Source of the DNA: Gordonia sp. SID5947
GTDB taxonomy: Bacteria; Actinomycetota; Actinomycetes; Mycobacteriales; Mycobacteriaceae
DNA length: 64,000 nucleotides
Assembly (NCBI RefSeq): GCF_009862785.1
Contig: NZ_WWHU01000001.1
Coordinates: forward strand, 372,001 to 436,000
Reading direction: 5' to 3'
Made by a program: the position numbers and the translations under genes. The first letter of the stretch is position 1. Every line of letters starts with the position of its first letter. Below, piece by piece: positions 10,467-18,704 of the stretch. The notes beneath the pieces were generated by a model. The model searched no databases, was not told the DNA's origin, and saw only the letters and a list, made by a program, of their open reading frames with translations.

Positions 10467-11125
10467 CGATCCCATTCGATGAGACCGAGGGCGCCTCCGG
10501 GCCGGGAACCAGGCGGCCACTTTCCGAGAGTCTGCGGGCGGCCACCGCCTCGGCACATGAACGTGCCGAGGGTGTCACGTTCGTCGACGACCTGATGTCC
10601 GGTCGGCTCGACGCGGACGGATACCGCCGGATGGCCACGCAGCTCTATTTCGTCTACCGATCGCTGGAATCAGTGGGCGACATGCTGTCCGGCGATGCGG
10701 TGGCGGGCCCGGTCGTCGATGAGCGTCTTCGCCGGCTCCCACGACTCGCCGCCGACCTCGCGACCCTCGGTGTCGATCCGGCGACCATCGCGCCCCTGCC
10801 GGCGGTCAGCGCGTATGTCGCCGCGATCGAGGCCACGCGCGACGATCCGGCTCGCTTCGTGGCGCATCACTACACGCGCTATCTCGGGGACCTGAGCGGT
10901 GGTCAGGTCATCCGCAGCCGGATGAAGCTGCACTATCGACTCACCGACGACGCGCTGAGCTTCTACGCCTTCGACGGGATCGGGAAGCTGAAACGCTACA
11001 AGGACGGCTACCGAGAGACCCTCGACGCGTTACCGCTCGACGACGAGCAGGTGCGGGCGCTGATCGGCGAGGCGGTCTCCGCCTTCGGTCACAACGAACG
11101 GCTGTTCGTCGAACTCGCGGGTTGA
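10463..11125 (+). CDS. Biliverdin-producing heme oxygenase
   Basis: A 220-residue HO-1-fold heme oxygenase. The proximal haem ligand is His32 in TASAHERAEG, and the distal helix has the characteristic YTRYLGDLSGGQVI. The length and the phrase YFVYRSLE agree with the HmuO family of Corynebacterium. It opens haem to biliverdin, carbon monoxide and ferrous iron, so it serves iron recovery from haem. The ATG overlaps the previous stop (ATGA), putting it at the end of a glnE-EEP-heme oxygenase run, an odd partnership for an iron gene. No Fur/DtxR-type box was noticed upstream, because the gene has no promoter region of its own. Confidence 0.93.
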   Translation: MTIPFDETEGASGPGTRRPLSESLRAATASAHERAEGVTFVDDLMSGRLDADGYRRMATQLYFVYRSLESVGDMLSGDAVAGPVVDERLRRLPRLAADLATLGVDPATIAPLPAVSAYVAAIEATRDDPARFVAHHYTRYLGDLSGGQVIRSRMKLHYRLTDDALSFYAFDGIGKLKRYKDGYRETLDALPLDDEQVRALIGEAVSAFGHNERLFVELAG

Positions 11126-11137
11126 ACCGGTTGGAGC

Positions 11138-11545
11138 TCAGGCGGCGTCGGCCCGATTCTCCCGGGCCTTCTCGATCCCGGCCTTGGCCAGCAGGAAGGG
11201 AACGAACAGGGTGCCGACCGCCGTGACGACCCAGGTGATCACGGTTGCCGCGACCCATGTGGTGGCGCCGCTGATCTCGATGCCGTCGTTGCCGAGCAGG
11301 CTCGCCAACAGCAACGCCACAAATGTCGAGACCAGGCCGACACCGCCGAGGAAGGCCTCGGCATTGCGCCGGACGAACTTGACGATGAACGGGCTGAGAA
11401 TGAGTTGCGCCGCAGCGAAGATCACCACGGCCAGCAGGAACCCGCCCATGTGCACGTGCATGTCGTCCAGGGCCCACGTGGCCACCAGGATGCCGATGGC
11501 CGCGGAGATCAGGTAGACGACGGCTCGGATCAGTATGCGGATCAT
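11138..11545 (-). CDS. Small four-helix membrane protein (phage-holin-like family PF04020 type)
   Basis: A 135-residue, almost wholly hydrophobic protein with four predicted membrane segments: IRAVVYLISAAIGILVATWAL, GGFLLAVVIFAAAQLIL, LGGVGLVSTFVALLLASLL and ATVITWVVTAVGTLFVPFLL. The PF04020 proteins carry a holin-like name but are common chromosomal membrane proteins of unknown function; there is no other phage gene here. The start at 11545 is chosen because it begins directly before the first helix; the frame stays open upstream without coding character. It converges on the heme oxygenase gene with only 12 bases between them. Confidence 0.7.
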   Translation of the reverse strand: MIRILIRAVVYLISAAIGILVATWALDDMHVHMGGFLLAVVIFAAAQLILSPFIVKFVRRNAEAFLGGVGLVSTFVALLLASLLGNDGIEISGATTWVAATVITWVVTAVGTLFVPFLLAKAGIEKARENRADAA

Positions 11546-11613
11546 GGGCTCATCGTAGGCTGAGGAGAACCGATTCGGGGCCCGTACACGCCTGCCGCCG
11601 TATTCGGCCGCAC

Positions 11614-12360
11614 TCACGCGTCGTCGACGAGAACCGCCAGTCCGTCGAGGATCACCGTCAGGCCGAAAGTGAGTTCGGTGGTGAAGAAGTCGTCGTCGTG
11701 ATCCGGCGCCTCGTCGGCGATGGCCTCGGCCAGATGGGGTAGGCGATGGTCGACGAACTCGCCGACCATCGTCCCGTAGCTGTTTCCCGCGCCGGTGACG
11801 GATGCCTCCAGCATGCCCATCTGACTGGCCTGCCGGACGTGCTGACGCACGAAACCGTCCACGAGCAGGAGTGCACTGAGTTTCTGCTGACCGGACAACC
11901 CGGTTTCGTCGAACGCCGCAAGCCCGGTGTCGGTCCAGGACAGCGTGTTCGGGCCGACGGGCGGCCGGCTGAGGGGGATCGCGACGAGCCAGGGGTGTTC
12001 TCGACCGCGCGCGGCGTCGGCCAGCGCCCACGCCGTGAGTCGTTCCCGCCAGGTGCCCGTCGACGTCCATGAGGGGTCGGCCGGCCCGAAGGCGGTGTCG
12101 ACCATCACCTCGACGACGTCCTCCTTGCTCTCGACGTAGCGGTACAGCGACATCGTGGTGAGTCCGAGCGCCGTCGCGATCGCCTTCATCGACACCGCAT
12201 CGGCGCCACGTTCATCGGCGATGGCGACCGCGGCTCGGCCGATGTCGCGCACCGTCAGAGTGGGCCGCGGACCTCGACGCGGAGTGGGGTCCTCGCGACC
12301 CCACAGCTGCGCGAGAAATCGGGGGATCGCAGGTCGTGCCGTGCCGTCCGTCGAGGTCAT
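11614..12360 (-). CDS. TetR family transcriptional regulator
   Basis: A 248-residue repressor with an N-terminal helix-turn-helix (GRAAVAIADERGADAVSMKAI, ALGLTTMSLYRYVESKEDVV, about residues 40-90) and a long ligand-binding domain resembling the TetR_C_1 type, with a preceding tail GRRGPRPTLTV. It is divergent from the DHA2-type drug transporter, with 104 bases between the two starts. This arrangement is typical for a repressor that controls itself and the neighbouring efflux pump and is released by a pump substrate. The inducer is unknown. Confidence 0.88.
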   Translation of the reverse strand: MTSTDGTARPAIPRFLAQLWGREDPTPRRGPRPTLTVRDIGRAAVAIADERGADAVSMKAIATALGLTTMSLYRYVESKEDVVEVMVDTAFGPADPSWTSTGTWRERLTAWALADAARGREHPWLVAIPLSRPPVGPNTLSWTDTGLAAFDETGLSGQQKLSALLLVDGFVRQHVRQASQMGMLEASVTGAGNSYGTMVGEFVDHRLPHLAEAIADEAPDHDDDFFTTELTFGLTVILDGLAVLVDDA

Positions 12361-12464
12361 GTCTCACATCGTACTAATTGCTTGCCAGGTACACAGTTGT
12401 GGTCGTAATATCTGCGTACTGCATAAACGGTCTATGACATATACAGAAAGAAAGGCGGTTCGTC
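12361..12464. promoter_or_regulatory. Divergent promoter region of the TetR/MFS pair
   Basis: This 104-base stretch is clearly richer in A and T than its surroundings (for example ATATACAGAAAGAAAGG before the MFS start, with AAAGG serving as ribosome site). It must hold both promoters and the TetR operator. Short inverted arms such as CATA-n7-TATG near 12421 are visible, but no convincing long palindrome could be assigned. Confidence 0.4.
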
Positions 12465-14288
12465 GTGCGTAGACGCTCCCCGTGGCTCGGCCTCCTCGTC
12501 CTGTGCTTGCCGATGCTCATCGTGTCGATGGATGTCTCGGTGCTGTTCTTCGCCGTTCCGTACATCGCGGCCGATCTGTCGCCGACGCCGGAACAGCAAC
12601 TGTGGATCTTCGACATCTACGGTTTCGTCCTGGCCGGACTCCTGCTGTCGATGGGCTCACTGGCCGACCGCATCGGCCATCGCCGGTTGTTGATGATCGG
12701 TGCTGCGGGCTTCAGCGTCGCGTCGCTCGCCGCGGCGTTCGCGACCTCGGCGGAGATGCTCATCGGTGCACGGGCACTGCTGGCGGTCGCCGGCGCGACC
12801 CTGATGCCGTCGACGCTCGCGATGATCCGCCACATCTTCGTCGACACCGCCCAGCGAGCCAAGGCGGTGGCCACCTGGAATGCGGTGCTCGCCGGCGGGG
12901 TGGCCGTCGGCCCGATCGTCAGCGGTCTGCTGCTCGAACATGTGTGGTGGGGCTCGGTCTTCCTGATCAACGTGCCGATCATGGTGCTGCTGATGCTCGC
13001 GGCCCCACTGGTGCTGCCCGGCGACACCGCGACACCGAGCCGGCGGGTCGATGTGATCAGCGGAGTCCTGGTGCTCGGGGCCATGCTGCCCGTCGTCGCG
13101 GCGATCAAGAATCTGGCCGCGGACGGATGGTCGATCTCCCGGGCCGCGATGCTGGTGGCGGGTCTGCTGGTGGGCGCAGTCTTCGTGATCCGGCAGCGCC
13201 GCGTCGCCGACCCGATGGTCGACCTCGGGCTTCTCGGGGAGCGTCGATTCGCGACGTCGATCTGGACCAACCTCGTCTGCATGTTCGCGTTGCTGGGCAA
13301 TTCGATCCTGATGACGCAGTACCTGCAGTCCGTGCTGGGATACTCGCCACTGCGGGCCGCGCTCTGGAGCCTCGCACCCTCGGTCGCGGTCGGGGCCGTG
13401 GCGCCGGTGACCGCCGTCATCGCGGCGCGGACCGGCCGGCCTGCGGTCATCGTCGGTGGGTTGTGCACGGGTGCAGCGGGATTCGCGGTGCTGGGCGCCT
13501 TCACCGATGTTCAGTCACTGGCGCTGGTGCTGATCGGTGCCACTTTGCTGGCAGCGGGCATCGTCGCGGCCACGTCGATGATCGCCGACTACGTGGTGGG
13601 CGTGGCACCGGCCGACCGTGCCGGCGCCACGTCGGGACTCCTGGAGACCTCGAGTGAACTCGGCGGGGCCTTGGGCATCGCGGTCCTCGGCAGCGTCGTG
13701 AATGCCGTGTTCCGGCTGGGATTCCCGGCCGATCTGGTCGGGGGTGAGGCGTCGCGGAGTCTGGCAGGCGCGGTGGCCGCGGTGCCGCATCTGGCGCCGG
13801 GCCAGGGCGCGGCGGTGCTCGACGCGGCGCGACGGGCGTTTGTGGACGGCCTCGTGGTGGCCGCGTGGACCGGGGCGGTCATCCTGGTGTGCTCTGCGGT
13901 ACTGGCCGGATGGGGCCTGCGCCCGCGCTCCGGCGAGCAGACGATCACTCCGGAGGGCGGGGATTCAGGGGCGCGGCGCGCGCGACCGCTTGATGATGGC
14001 CGAACCGATCGCGACCACGATGATCGAGCCGATCAGGGCGCCGACGATGCCACCCCAGTCGAACTTGTCGTCGTCGCCGATACCGAACAGGCCGGTGAAG
14101 ACCCAGTAGCCGAGAAGTGCGCCGAGCAGTCCCAGAACGGTGGAGGCGAGCCACGACTGCCATCCGCTCATGCTCTTGAAGGCGTCGTTCGGCACGAGGG
14201 CCCGCGCGATGGCTCCGCACACAAATCCGAGCAGCAGCGCGGCGATCAGACTTCCGATGTCCATGGCGACCTCCTGTCCGCAGACTAG
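12465..14288 (+). CDS. MFS transporter, DHA2 (EmrB/QacA) type; C-terminus probably frameshifted
   Basis: A 14-helix drug:proton antiporter. Motifs are WLGLLVLCLPMLIVSMDVSV (helix 1), GSLADRIGHRRLL (motif A), LMPSTLAMIRHIF and NAVLAGGVAVGPIVSGLLL (motif C). The last helix ends near residue 485. The open frame then continues for about 110 non-membrane residues directly antisense to the glsB-type gene. One extra G in the G run at 13959-13962 would bring a TGA at 13991-13993, giving 509 residues, the usual DHA2 size. The end at 14288 is what the sequence reads; 13993 is the likely true end. It is divergent from the TetR gene, which probably represses it. Confidence 0.8.
   Translation: MRRRSPWLGLLVLCLPMLIVSMDVSVLFFAVPYIAADLSPTPEQQLWIFDIYGFVLAGLLLSMGSLADRIGHRRLLMIGAAGFSVASLAAAFATSAEMLIGARALLAVAGATLMPSTLAMIRHIFVDTAQRAKAVATWNAVLAGGVAVGPIVSGLLLEHVWWGSVFLINVPIMVLLMLAAPLVLPGDTATPSRRVDVISGVLVLGAMLPVVAAIKNLAADGWSISRAAMLVAGLLVGAVFVIRQRRVADPMVDLGLLGERRFATSIWTNLVCMFALLGNSILMTQYLQSVLGYSPLRAALWSLAPSVAVGAVAPVTAVIAARTGRPAVIVGGLCTGAAGFAVLGAFTDVQSLALVLIGATLLAAGIVAATSMIADYVVGVAPADRAGATSGLLETSSELGGALGIAVLGSVVNAVFRLGFPADLVGGEASRSLAGAVAAVPHLAPGQGAAVLDAARRAFVDGLVVAAWTGAVILVCSAVLAGWGLRPRSGEQTITPEGGDSGARRARPLDDGRTDRDHDDRADQGADDATPVELVVVADTEQAGEDPVAEKCAEQSQNGGGEPRLPSAHALEGVVRHEGPRDGSAHKSEQQRGDQTSDVHGDLLSAD
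13965..14264 (-). CDS. GlsB/YeaQ/YmgE family small membrane protein
   Basis: A 99-residue hydrophobic protein with three membrane segments: SLIAALLLGFVCGAIARALV, WLASTVLGLLGALLGYWVFTGLF and GGIVGALIGSIIVVAIGSAI. The glycine-rich pattern is that of the GlsB/YeaQ/YmgE (transglycosylase-associated) family, often induced by stress; the biochemical role is not established. AGGAGG sits six bases before the ATG and supports the start. The 3' end lies within the open extension of the convergent MFS frame, which is evidence that the MFS extension is not genuine. Confidence 0.82.
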   Translation of the reverse strand: MDIGSLIAALLLGFVCGAIARALVPNDAFKSMSGWQSWLASTVLGLLGALLGYWVFTGLFGIGDDDKFDWGGIVGALIGSIIVVAIGSAIIKRSRAPRP

Positions 14289-14315
14289 TCCGGCAGGGGA
14301 CGTCGCGGGATGGTT

Positions 14316-14500
14316 CTAGAGGATCTCGACCTTGGTGCCCAGCCCGAGGACGATCGTGTCACGGTCGTCCGAGCTGTTCACGAGTTCCACGAGGTGCTGA
14401 TCGTCGCCCGTCGGGGTGGTGGTCCGGACGACGGCGCGCAGCCCGTCGACGCTGATGCGGTCCCCGGGGCGAGATCTTCGACGAATCTGGTACGAGTCAT
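14316..14500 (-). CDS. Small conserved-looking protein of about 61 residues, frameshifted
   Basis: From the ATG at 14500 the frame reads MTRTRFVEDLAPG and then degenerates. In the adjacent frame the remainder reads DRISVDGLRAVVRTTT, GDDQHLVELVNSSDDRD and TIVLGLGTKVEIL before TAG at 14316. Adding one base to the C run at 14462-14465 (G run on the coding strand) joins both halves into a smooth 61-residue beta-rich protein. No known function was recognised. No clear Shine-Dalgarno sequence precedes the ATG. The gene lies between the glsB-type gene and the glnA1 terminator. Confidence 0.5.
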
Positions 14501-14596
14501 GGTTTCAAAGTAAAGCCAAATCATGTGAAACGGCAGGGCACAAAGGCCTGAACGTGACACCAATCACCGAAGCCGGCCATTGCCGGGGACAGACGC

Positions 14597-14630
14597 CGAA
14601 GGGCGGCCGGGACATCCCGGCCGCCCTTCG
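14597..14630 (-). terminator. Strong hairpin downstream of glnA1
   Basis: A perfect 16-bp inverted repeat (14597-14612 and 14615-14630) with a two-base central CA lies 24 bases after the glnA1 stop. It has the size and GC content expected for a rho-independent type terminator in a high-GC genome, although no U-tract follows. Confidence 0.75.
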
Positions 14631-14654
14631 GGTGACTGTTCGGTTCGAGATCGC

Positions 14655-16088
14655 TCAGCAGTCGTAGTAGAGCGAGAACTCGTACGGGTGCGGACGGATC
14701 TGCACCGGCTCGATCTCGTTCTCACGCTTGAGCGCGATCCAGGTCTCGATGAGATCCTCGGTGAACACACCACCGGCGGTGAGGTATTCGTGATCCTCTT
14801 CGAGCTTGTCGATCACCGCTCCCAGCGAGGTGGGTGCCTGCGGGATGCCCTTGGCCTCCTCCGGCGGTAGCTCGTAGAGGTCCTTGTCGACGGGCTCGTG
14901 CGGCTCGATCTTGTTCTTGATGCCGTCGAGACCGGCCATCATCATGGCCGCGAACGCCAGGTACGGGTTGCCCGAGCTGTCCGGGCAACGGAACTCGAGG
15001 CGCTTGGCCTTCGGGTTGTTGCCCGTGATCGGGATACGCACGCATGCACTGCGGTTGCGCTGGCTGTAGACCAGGTTGATCGGGGCCTCGTAGCCCGGGA
15101 CCAGGCGCTTGTAGGAGTTCACCGTGGGGTTGGTGAACGCCAGCAGCGACGGCGCGTGGTGCAGGATGCCGCCGATGTAGTAGCGCGCCAGATCCGACAG
15201 GCCCGCATAACCGGCCTCGTCGTGGAACAGCGGCTTGCCGTCCTTCCACAGCGACTGATGGGCGTGCATGCCCGAGCCGTTGTCACCGAAGAGCGGCTTC
15301 GGCATGAAGGTGACCGTCTTGCCGTTCGCATACGCGGTGTTCTTGATGATGTACTTGAACAGCAGCACATCGTCGGCCGCATGCAGCAGCGTGTTGAACT
15401 TGTAGTTGATCTCGGCCTGGCCGCCGGTGCCCACCTCGTGGTGGCCGCGCTCGAGCTCGAAGCCGGCATTCTGCAGGTTGGTCGACATCTCGTCGCGCAG
15501 GTCCACATAGTGGTCGTACGGCGCGACGGGGAAATAGCCGCCCTTGGGGCGAACCTTGTAACCGAGGTTCGGGCTGCCGTCCGGATCGGTCGGCGAACCG
15601 GTGTTCCACCAGCCCGACTCCGACTCGACCTCGTAGAAGGTGCCGTTCATCTGCGAGTCGAACGAGACCGAGTCGAAGATGTAGAACTCGGCCTCGGCAC
15701 CGAAGAAGCAGGTGTCCGCGATGCCGGTCGAGGCCAGGTAGTCCTCGGCCTTGCGGGCGACGTTGCGCGGGTCGCGGCTGTAGGCCTCGCGGGTGAACGG
15801 ATCGTGGACGAAGAAGCTGATGTTCATCGTCTTGGCCCGGCGGAACGGATCGATCCGCGCGGTGGCCGGGTCGGGCAGCAGCATCATGTCCGACTCGTCG
15901 ATCGACTGGAAGCCGCGAACCGACGAACCGTCGAAGGCGAGGCCGTCCTCGAACACGTCCTCGGTGAACGCCGAAGCCGGGATCGAGAAGTGCTGCATCA
16001 CACCGGGCAGGTCACAGAAGCGGATGTCGACGTACTCGACACCCTCTTTCTTGATGCCCTCGAGAAGTTCTTCTTTGCTGCTGTACAC
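14655..16088 (-). CDS. glnA1: Glutamine synthetase type I GlnA1
   Basis: The main glutamine synthetase: 477 residues against 478 in M. tuberculosis Rv2220, with near-identical blocks such as [60 protein letters not shown] and [12 protein letters not shown]. Tyr405 in [11 protein letters not shown] is the site adenylylated by GlnE. The protein forms a dodecamer that makes glutamine from glutamate and ammonia. The start is a GTG with AAGGAG nine bases upstream. It is single-cistron, with a GlnR-type operator 106-143 bases upstream and a strong terminator downstream, so it should be controlled both transcriptionally and by adenylylation. Confidence 0.97.
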   Translation of the reverse strand: MYSSKEELLEGIKKEGVEYVDIRFCDLPGVMQHFSIPASAFTEDVFEDGLAFDGSSVRGFQSIDESDMMLLPDPATARIDPFRRAKTMNISFFVHDPFTREAYSRDPRNVARKAEDYLASTGIADTCFFGAEAEFYIFDSVSFDSQMNGTFYEVESESGWWNTGSPTDPDGSPNLGYKVRPKGGYFPVAPYDHYVDLRDEMSTNLQNAGFELERGHHEVGTGGQAEINYKFNTLLHAADDVLLFKYIIKNTAYANGKTVTFMPKPLFGDNGSGMHAHQSLWKDGKPLFHDEAGYAGLSDLARYYIGGILHHAPSLLAFTNPTVNSYKRLVPGYEAPINLVYSQRNRSACVRIPITGNNPKAKRLEFRCPDSSGNPYLAFAAMMMAGLDGIKNKIEPHEPVDKDLYELPPEEAKGIPQAPTSLGAVIDKLEEDHEYLTAGGVFTEDLIETWIALKRENEIEPVQIRPHPYEFSLYYDC

Positions 16089-16193
16089 CGTGCGGTGACT
16101 CCTTAACTTGTTCGGGTGGCCAGATCACCTGGCCCGCCTCACCCGCCACCGACTTGCAGCGGCGGATCTCAGCCAGAACCGTATGGACGCGAG

Positions 16194-16231
16194 GTTGCCC
16201 GCGCGTCAAGGCCGTGTTTCTCCTGTGTTAC
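16194..16231 (-). promoter_or_regulatory. GlnR-type operator and promoter of glnA1
   Basis: Read on the glnA1 strand: GTAAC, 6 bases, GAAAC, 6 bases, TTGAC, 6 bases, GCAAC. The actinobacterial GlnR consensus is alternating GTnAC and GAAAC boxes spaced by six. The first pair is perfect and the second has one mismatch per box. The TTGAC box may also serve as a -35, with CATACG about 18 bases further as -10. Confidence 0.75.
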
Positions 16232-16429
16232 ACGCGGTCGATGCTCGGGCGACACACTGACGTTCCGGATCGCAACGATGCCATGTCCGCCGACGGAGCA
16301 CCATCTATACCCCGGAAAGATCGCCCCACGGAGAACGATGGCGGGCGGCCGGACGACCGCGACTACCATGGCAGTCATGTGTCAGGCGAGTACGGACAGC
16401 ACGAAGCGCGGCGAACCGGGAGGCCGGTG

Positions 16430-16930
16430 ATGGGCAGGGCCACCGGTTCCTGGCTGTCGGGGCCGCCCGTCGGGCCCAGCGGCGGGGACGTCGAATACCG
16501 CGGTCAGGACCTCGGTCTCCCCGCATCCGGGCCCGGTGCACTCGCCGGCGGCTGGCAACGCACCGCCGCCCTCCTCGTCGACTGGTTGCTGGCCGGCGGG
16601 ATCTCGTTGCTCTTCGTGTCCTTCGGGTCTCCCACACTCGGCACGACCGTGCTCGCCGTCTGGTTCGTACTCGGTGTGGTCGCGGTCACCTTCTTCGGTT
16701 TCACCCCTGGCCAGTTCGCGCTCGGACTCCGGGTGGCCCGGGTCGACCTCGGTCCGGACCGCGCCGAGGCGGAAGCGACGGGAAAGGTTCCGTTCGCGGC
16801 CGTCGGCATCCTGCGGACACTCGGGCGCCAGGTGCTCATCGTGTTCCTCGTCCCGGCGGTCATCAACGACTACAACGGCCGGGCTCTCCACGATCGGGCC
16901 ACCGGGACCGCGTTGGTCCGGACCCGCTGA
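16430..16930 (+). CDS. RDD family membrane protein
   Basis: A 166-residue protein corresponding by position to Rv2219A. A Gly/Pro-rich N-terminus is followed by GGWQRTAALLVDWLLAGGISLLF (the Arg-Asp-containing first helix of the RDD family), a second helix TTVLAVWFVLGVVAVTFFGF, the loop GQFALGLRVARVD and a third helix GRQVLIVFLVPAV. The family is found in transport or stress-related membrane functions, with no defined reaction. The start at 16430 is backed by GGGAGG six bases upstream; the frame is open further 5' but overlaps the glnA1 control region. It converges on the permease gene with 14 bases between. Confidence 0.82.
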   Translation: MGRATGSWLSGPPVGPSGGDVEYRGQDLGLPASGPGALAGGWQRTAALLVDWLLAGGISLLFVSFGSPTLGTTVLAVWFVLGVVAVTFFGFTPGQFALGLRVARVDLGPDRAEAEATGKVPFAAVGILRTLGRQVLIVFLVPAVINDYNGRALHDRATGTALVRTR

Positions 16931-16944
16931 CCCACCGCCCACCG

Positions 16945-18486
16945 TCAGTCGGTGTGACCCTTGAGGATCTCGTCCTCGATGGTGCCGCCGAGTCCCTCCT
17001 GTGCGGGATCGAAGCCGTGCAGGCCGCCGGTCACCGCGTACTCCTCCTCGGGTGACAACACCAATCGGTGGCGGCCGTAGAGCCCGAAGACGATCAGCCC
17101 GATCGCATAGAAGACCACGATCGCGATCACCGCGTCGCGGTAGTCGGGGTTGATCAGGACGCCGATGAAGGTGATCGCCGCGATGACGAACGCGATCACC
17201 GCGCCGGTGACGCCGGTCGGGCTCCGGTAGGGCCGCCGCGCGTTCGGGAACTTCCGGCGCAGCAGGACGAACGAGACCATCTGCAACATGTAGGCGAGTA
17301 CCGCGCCCCACACCGCGATGTTCAGGACGATCGCGCCCGCCCCGGAGATCCAGTATTCGATCACGAGCAGTGCGATCAGTCCGACGACGGCGCCCGCGAT
17401 CAGCGCCACGTACGGGGTCTGACGGGACCCGGTGAGCGAGAGCACCTTCGGGTAATAGCCGGCCCGGCTCAGCGAATAGAGGTTGCGTCCGTAGGCGTAC
17501 ATGATGCCCTGCAGGCTCGCCAGCAGTCCGATGAGCGCGAACGCCGACAACACCGACGCCCAACCGGCCGGCAGAAATGCCCGGAACCCGTCGAGCAGCG
17601 GCTCGCCGGAGTCGCCCAGCGCGGCCGCACCGGTCACCGCCGGGTTGAGGAAGAACACGATGGCGGCGCAACCGACGAGGGTGACCATGCCCCAGATGCC
17701 TGCACGTGGGATGTCGCGTGTCGGTTCGTGCGCCTCCTCGGCGGCCAGCGGTAATTCTTCGATGCCCAGGAAGAACCACATCGCGAACGGCAGCGCGTAG
17801 AGGATGCCCATCACGCCGAACGGCAGGAAATCACTCGACCCCGTCTTGGTGGCGTCCGGGTCGATGTCGAGGAGTTTGCCGAAGTCGACTGCGCCATTGG
17901 CCATCGCGAGGATGGCGAACAGCACGAGGATGCCGACCGACACGACGGCGACCACGATCGCGAACCGGAATGATGCCTCGGCTCCCCAGGAGTTGAGCGC
18001 GATGAAGAGCGCGTAGAGGATGATCCACCACACCCACGCCGGCATGCTGAGGCCGAAGAGGTCGTCGGTGATGGCGTCGGCGTACGACGCGGAGAAGTAG
18101 ACCACGACACCGGTGGTGAACACGTACTCGATCGTCTCGGCGAAGCCGGTGACGAAGCCGCCCCAAGGACCCATGGCGGCACGTGCGAACGAGTATGCGC
18201 CGCCGGTGTGCGGCATGGCCGCCGACATCTCACCGATCGAGAACAGCATGCCGAAATACATGACGACGATGATCACGGTGGCGACGCCGAGCCCGCCCCA
18301 TCCGGCCTGGCCGATGCCATAGTTCCAGCCGGAGAAGTCGCCGGAGATAACCGCGGCGATCCCGATGCCCCAGATGCCCCAGAAACCGGCGCTGCGTTTG
18401 AGTTGGCGCTTCTCGAAATAGCCTTCCTCGGCATGGGTGTAGGTGGCGCCCGCCGATTTCATCGCGGGGTTCGGGACATCTGCCAT
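16945..18486 (-). CDS. APC-family amino acid permease, ethanolamine permease (Eat) type
   Basis: A 513-residue, 12-helix transporter. The segments EKRQLKRSAGFWGIWGIGIA, VISGDFSGWNYGIGQAGWGG, FFLGIEELPLAAEEAHEPTR and YAYGRNLYSLSRAGYYPKVL match the Eat ethanolamine-permease branch as remembered from Pseudomonas and Rhodococcus. The start at 18486 precedes a hydrophilic 45-residue N-terminus; the frame is open further upstream without support. It is divergent from the glnA4-puuD-aldC-SDR-gntR run and shares its control region, so its likely job is import of the substrate that GlnA4 glutamylates. Ethanolamine is the best guess; another small amine is possible. Confidence 0.82.
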   Translation of the reverse strand: MADVPNPAMKSAGATYTHAEEGYFEKRQLKRSAGFWGIWGIGIAAVISGDFSGWNYGIGQAGWGGLGVATVIIVVMYFGMLFSIGEMSAAMPHTGGAYSFARAAMGPWGGFVTGFAETIEYVFTTGVVVYFSASYADAITDDLFGLSMPAWVWWIILYALFIALNSWGAEASFRFAIVVAVVSVGILVLFAILAMANGAVDFGKLLDIDPDATKTGSSDFLPFGVMGILYALPFAMWFFLGIEELPLAAEEAHEPTRDIPRAGIWGMVTLVGCAAIVFFLNPAVTGAAALGDSGEPLLDGFRAFLPAGWASVLSAFALIGLLASLQGIMYAYGRNLYSLSRAGYYPKVLSLTGSRQTPYVALIAGAVVGLIALLVIEYWISGAGAIVLNIAVWGAVLAYMLQMVSFVLLRRKFPNARRPYRSPTGVTGAVIAFVIAAITFIGVLINPDYRDAVIAIVVFYAIGLIVFGLYGRHRLVLSPEEEYAVTGGLHGFDPAQEGLGGTIEDEILKGHTD

Positions 18487-18563
18487 CGAGGGCTCGCTCT
18501 CACTAGGACGCCGATCGTGTGCGAGGCGGACGCCTCGGCAACTGATAAGGCAGAATAAGTCGT

Positions 18564-18647
18564 CAATGGTTGGCTCACCCACCTTTAAACGAAACGATCC
18601 GGTTAAATCCGGCGGCGATGACCAGGCGGACGGTCCTCCAATGGTTG
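18564..18647. promoter_or_regulatory. Divergent control region with a repeated CAATGGTTG element
   Basis: The 218 bases between the permease and glnA4-like starts contain CAATGGTTG twice in the same orientation, at 18564-18572 and 18639-18647, 75 bases apart. The GntR-type regulator at the end of the operon is the obvious candidate to bind here; this is inference. Between the copies, TTTAAACG and GGTTAAAT form AT-rich patches suited to a promoter. Confidence 0.4.
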
Positions 18648-18704
18648 ACTGTGGCCGACCGGCATGAGTCGGTCGCCGACGAGCGCGCACAGATGGAGTA
18701 TCGG

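Noticed and set aside
11138..11545. Possible prophage remnant because of the holin-like protein
   Set aside because: PF04020-type proteins are ordinary chromosomal membrane proteins; no integrase, terminase, lysin or attachment repeats are nearby.
16154..16429. 92-residue N-terminal extension of the RDD protein
   Set aside because: It would cover the GlnR boxes and glnA1 promoter, and a good ribosome site supports the start at 16430.
18570..18704. 45-residue N-terminal extension of GlnA4
   Set aside because: It lies over the divergent control region and has no ribosome site; GGAG precedes ATG 18705.
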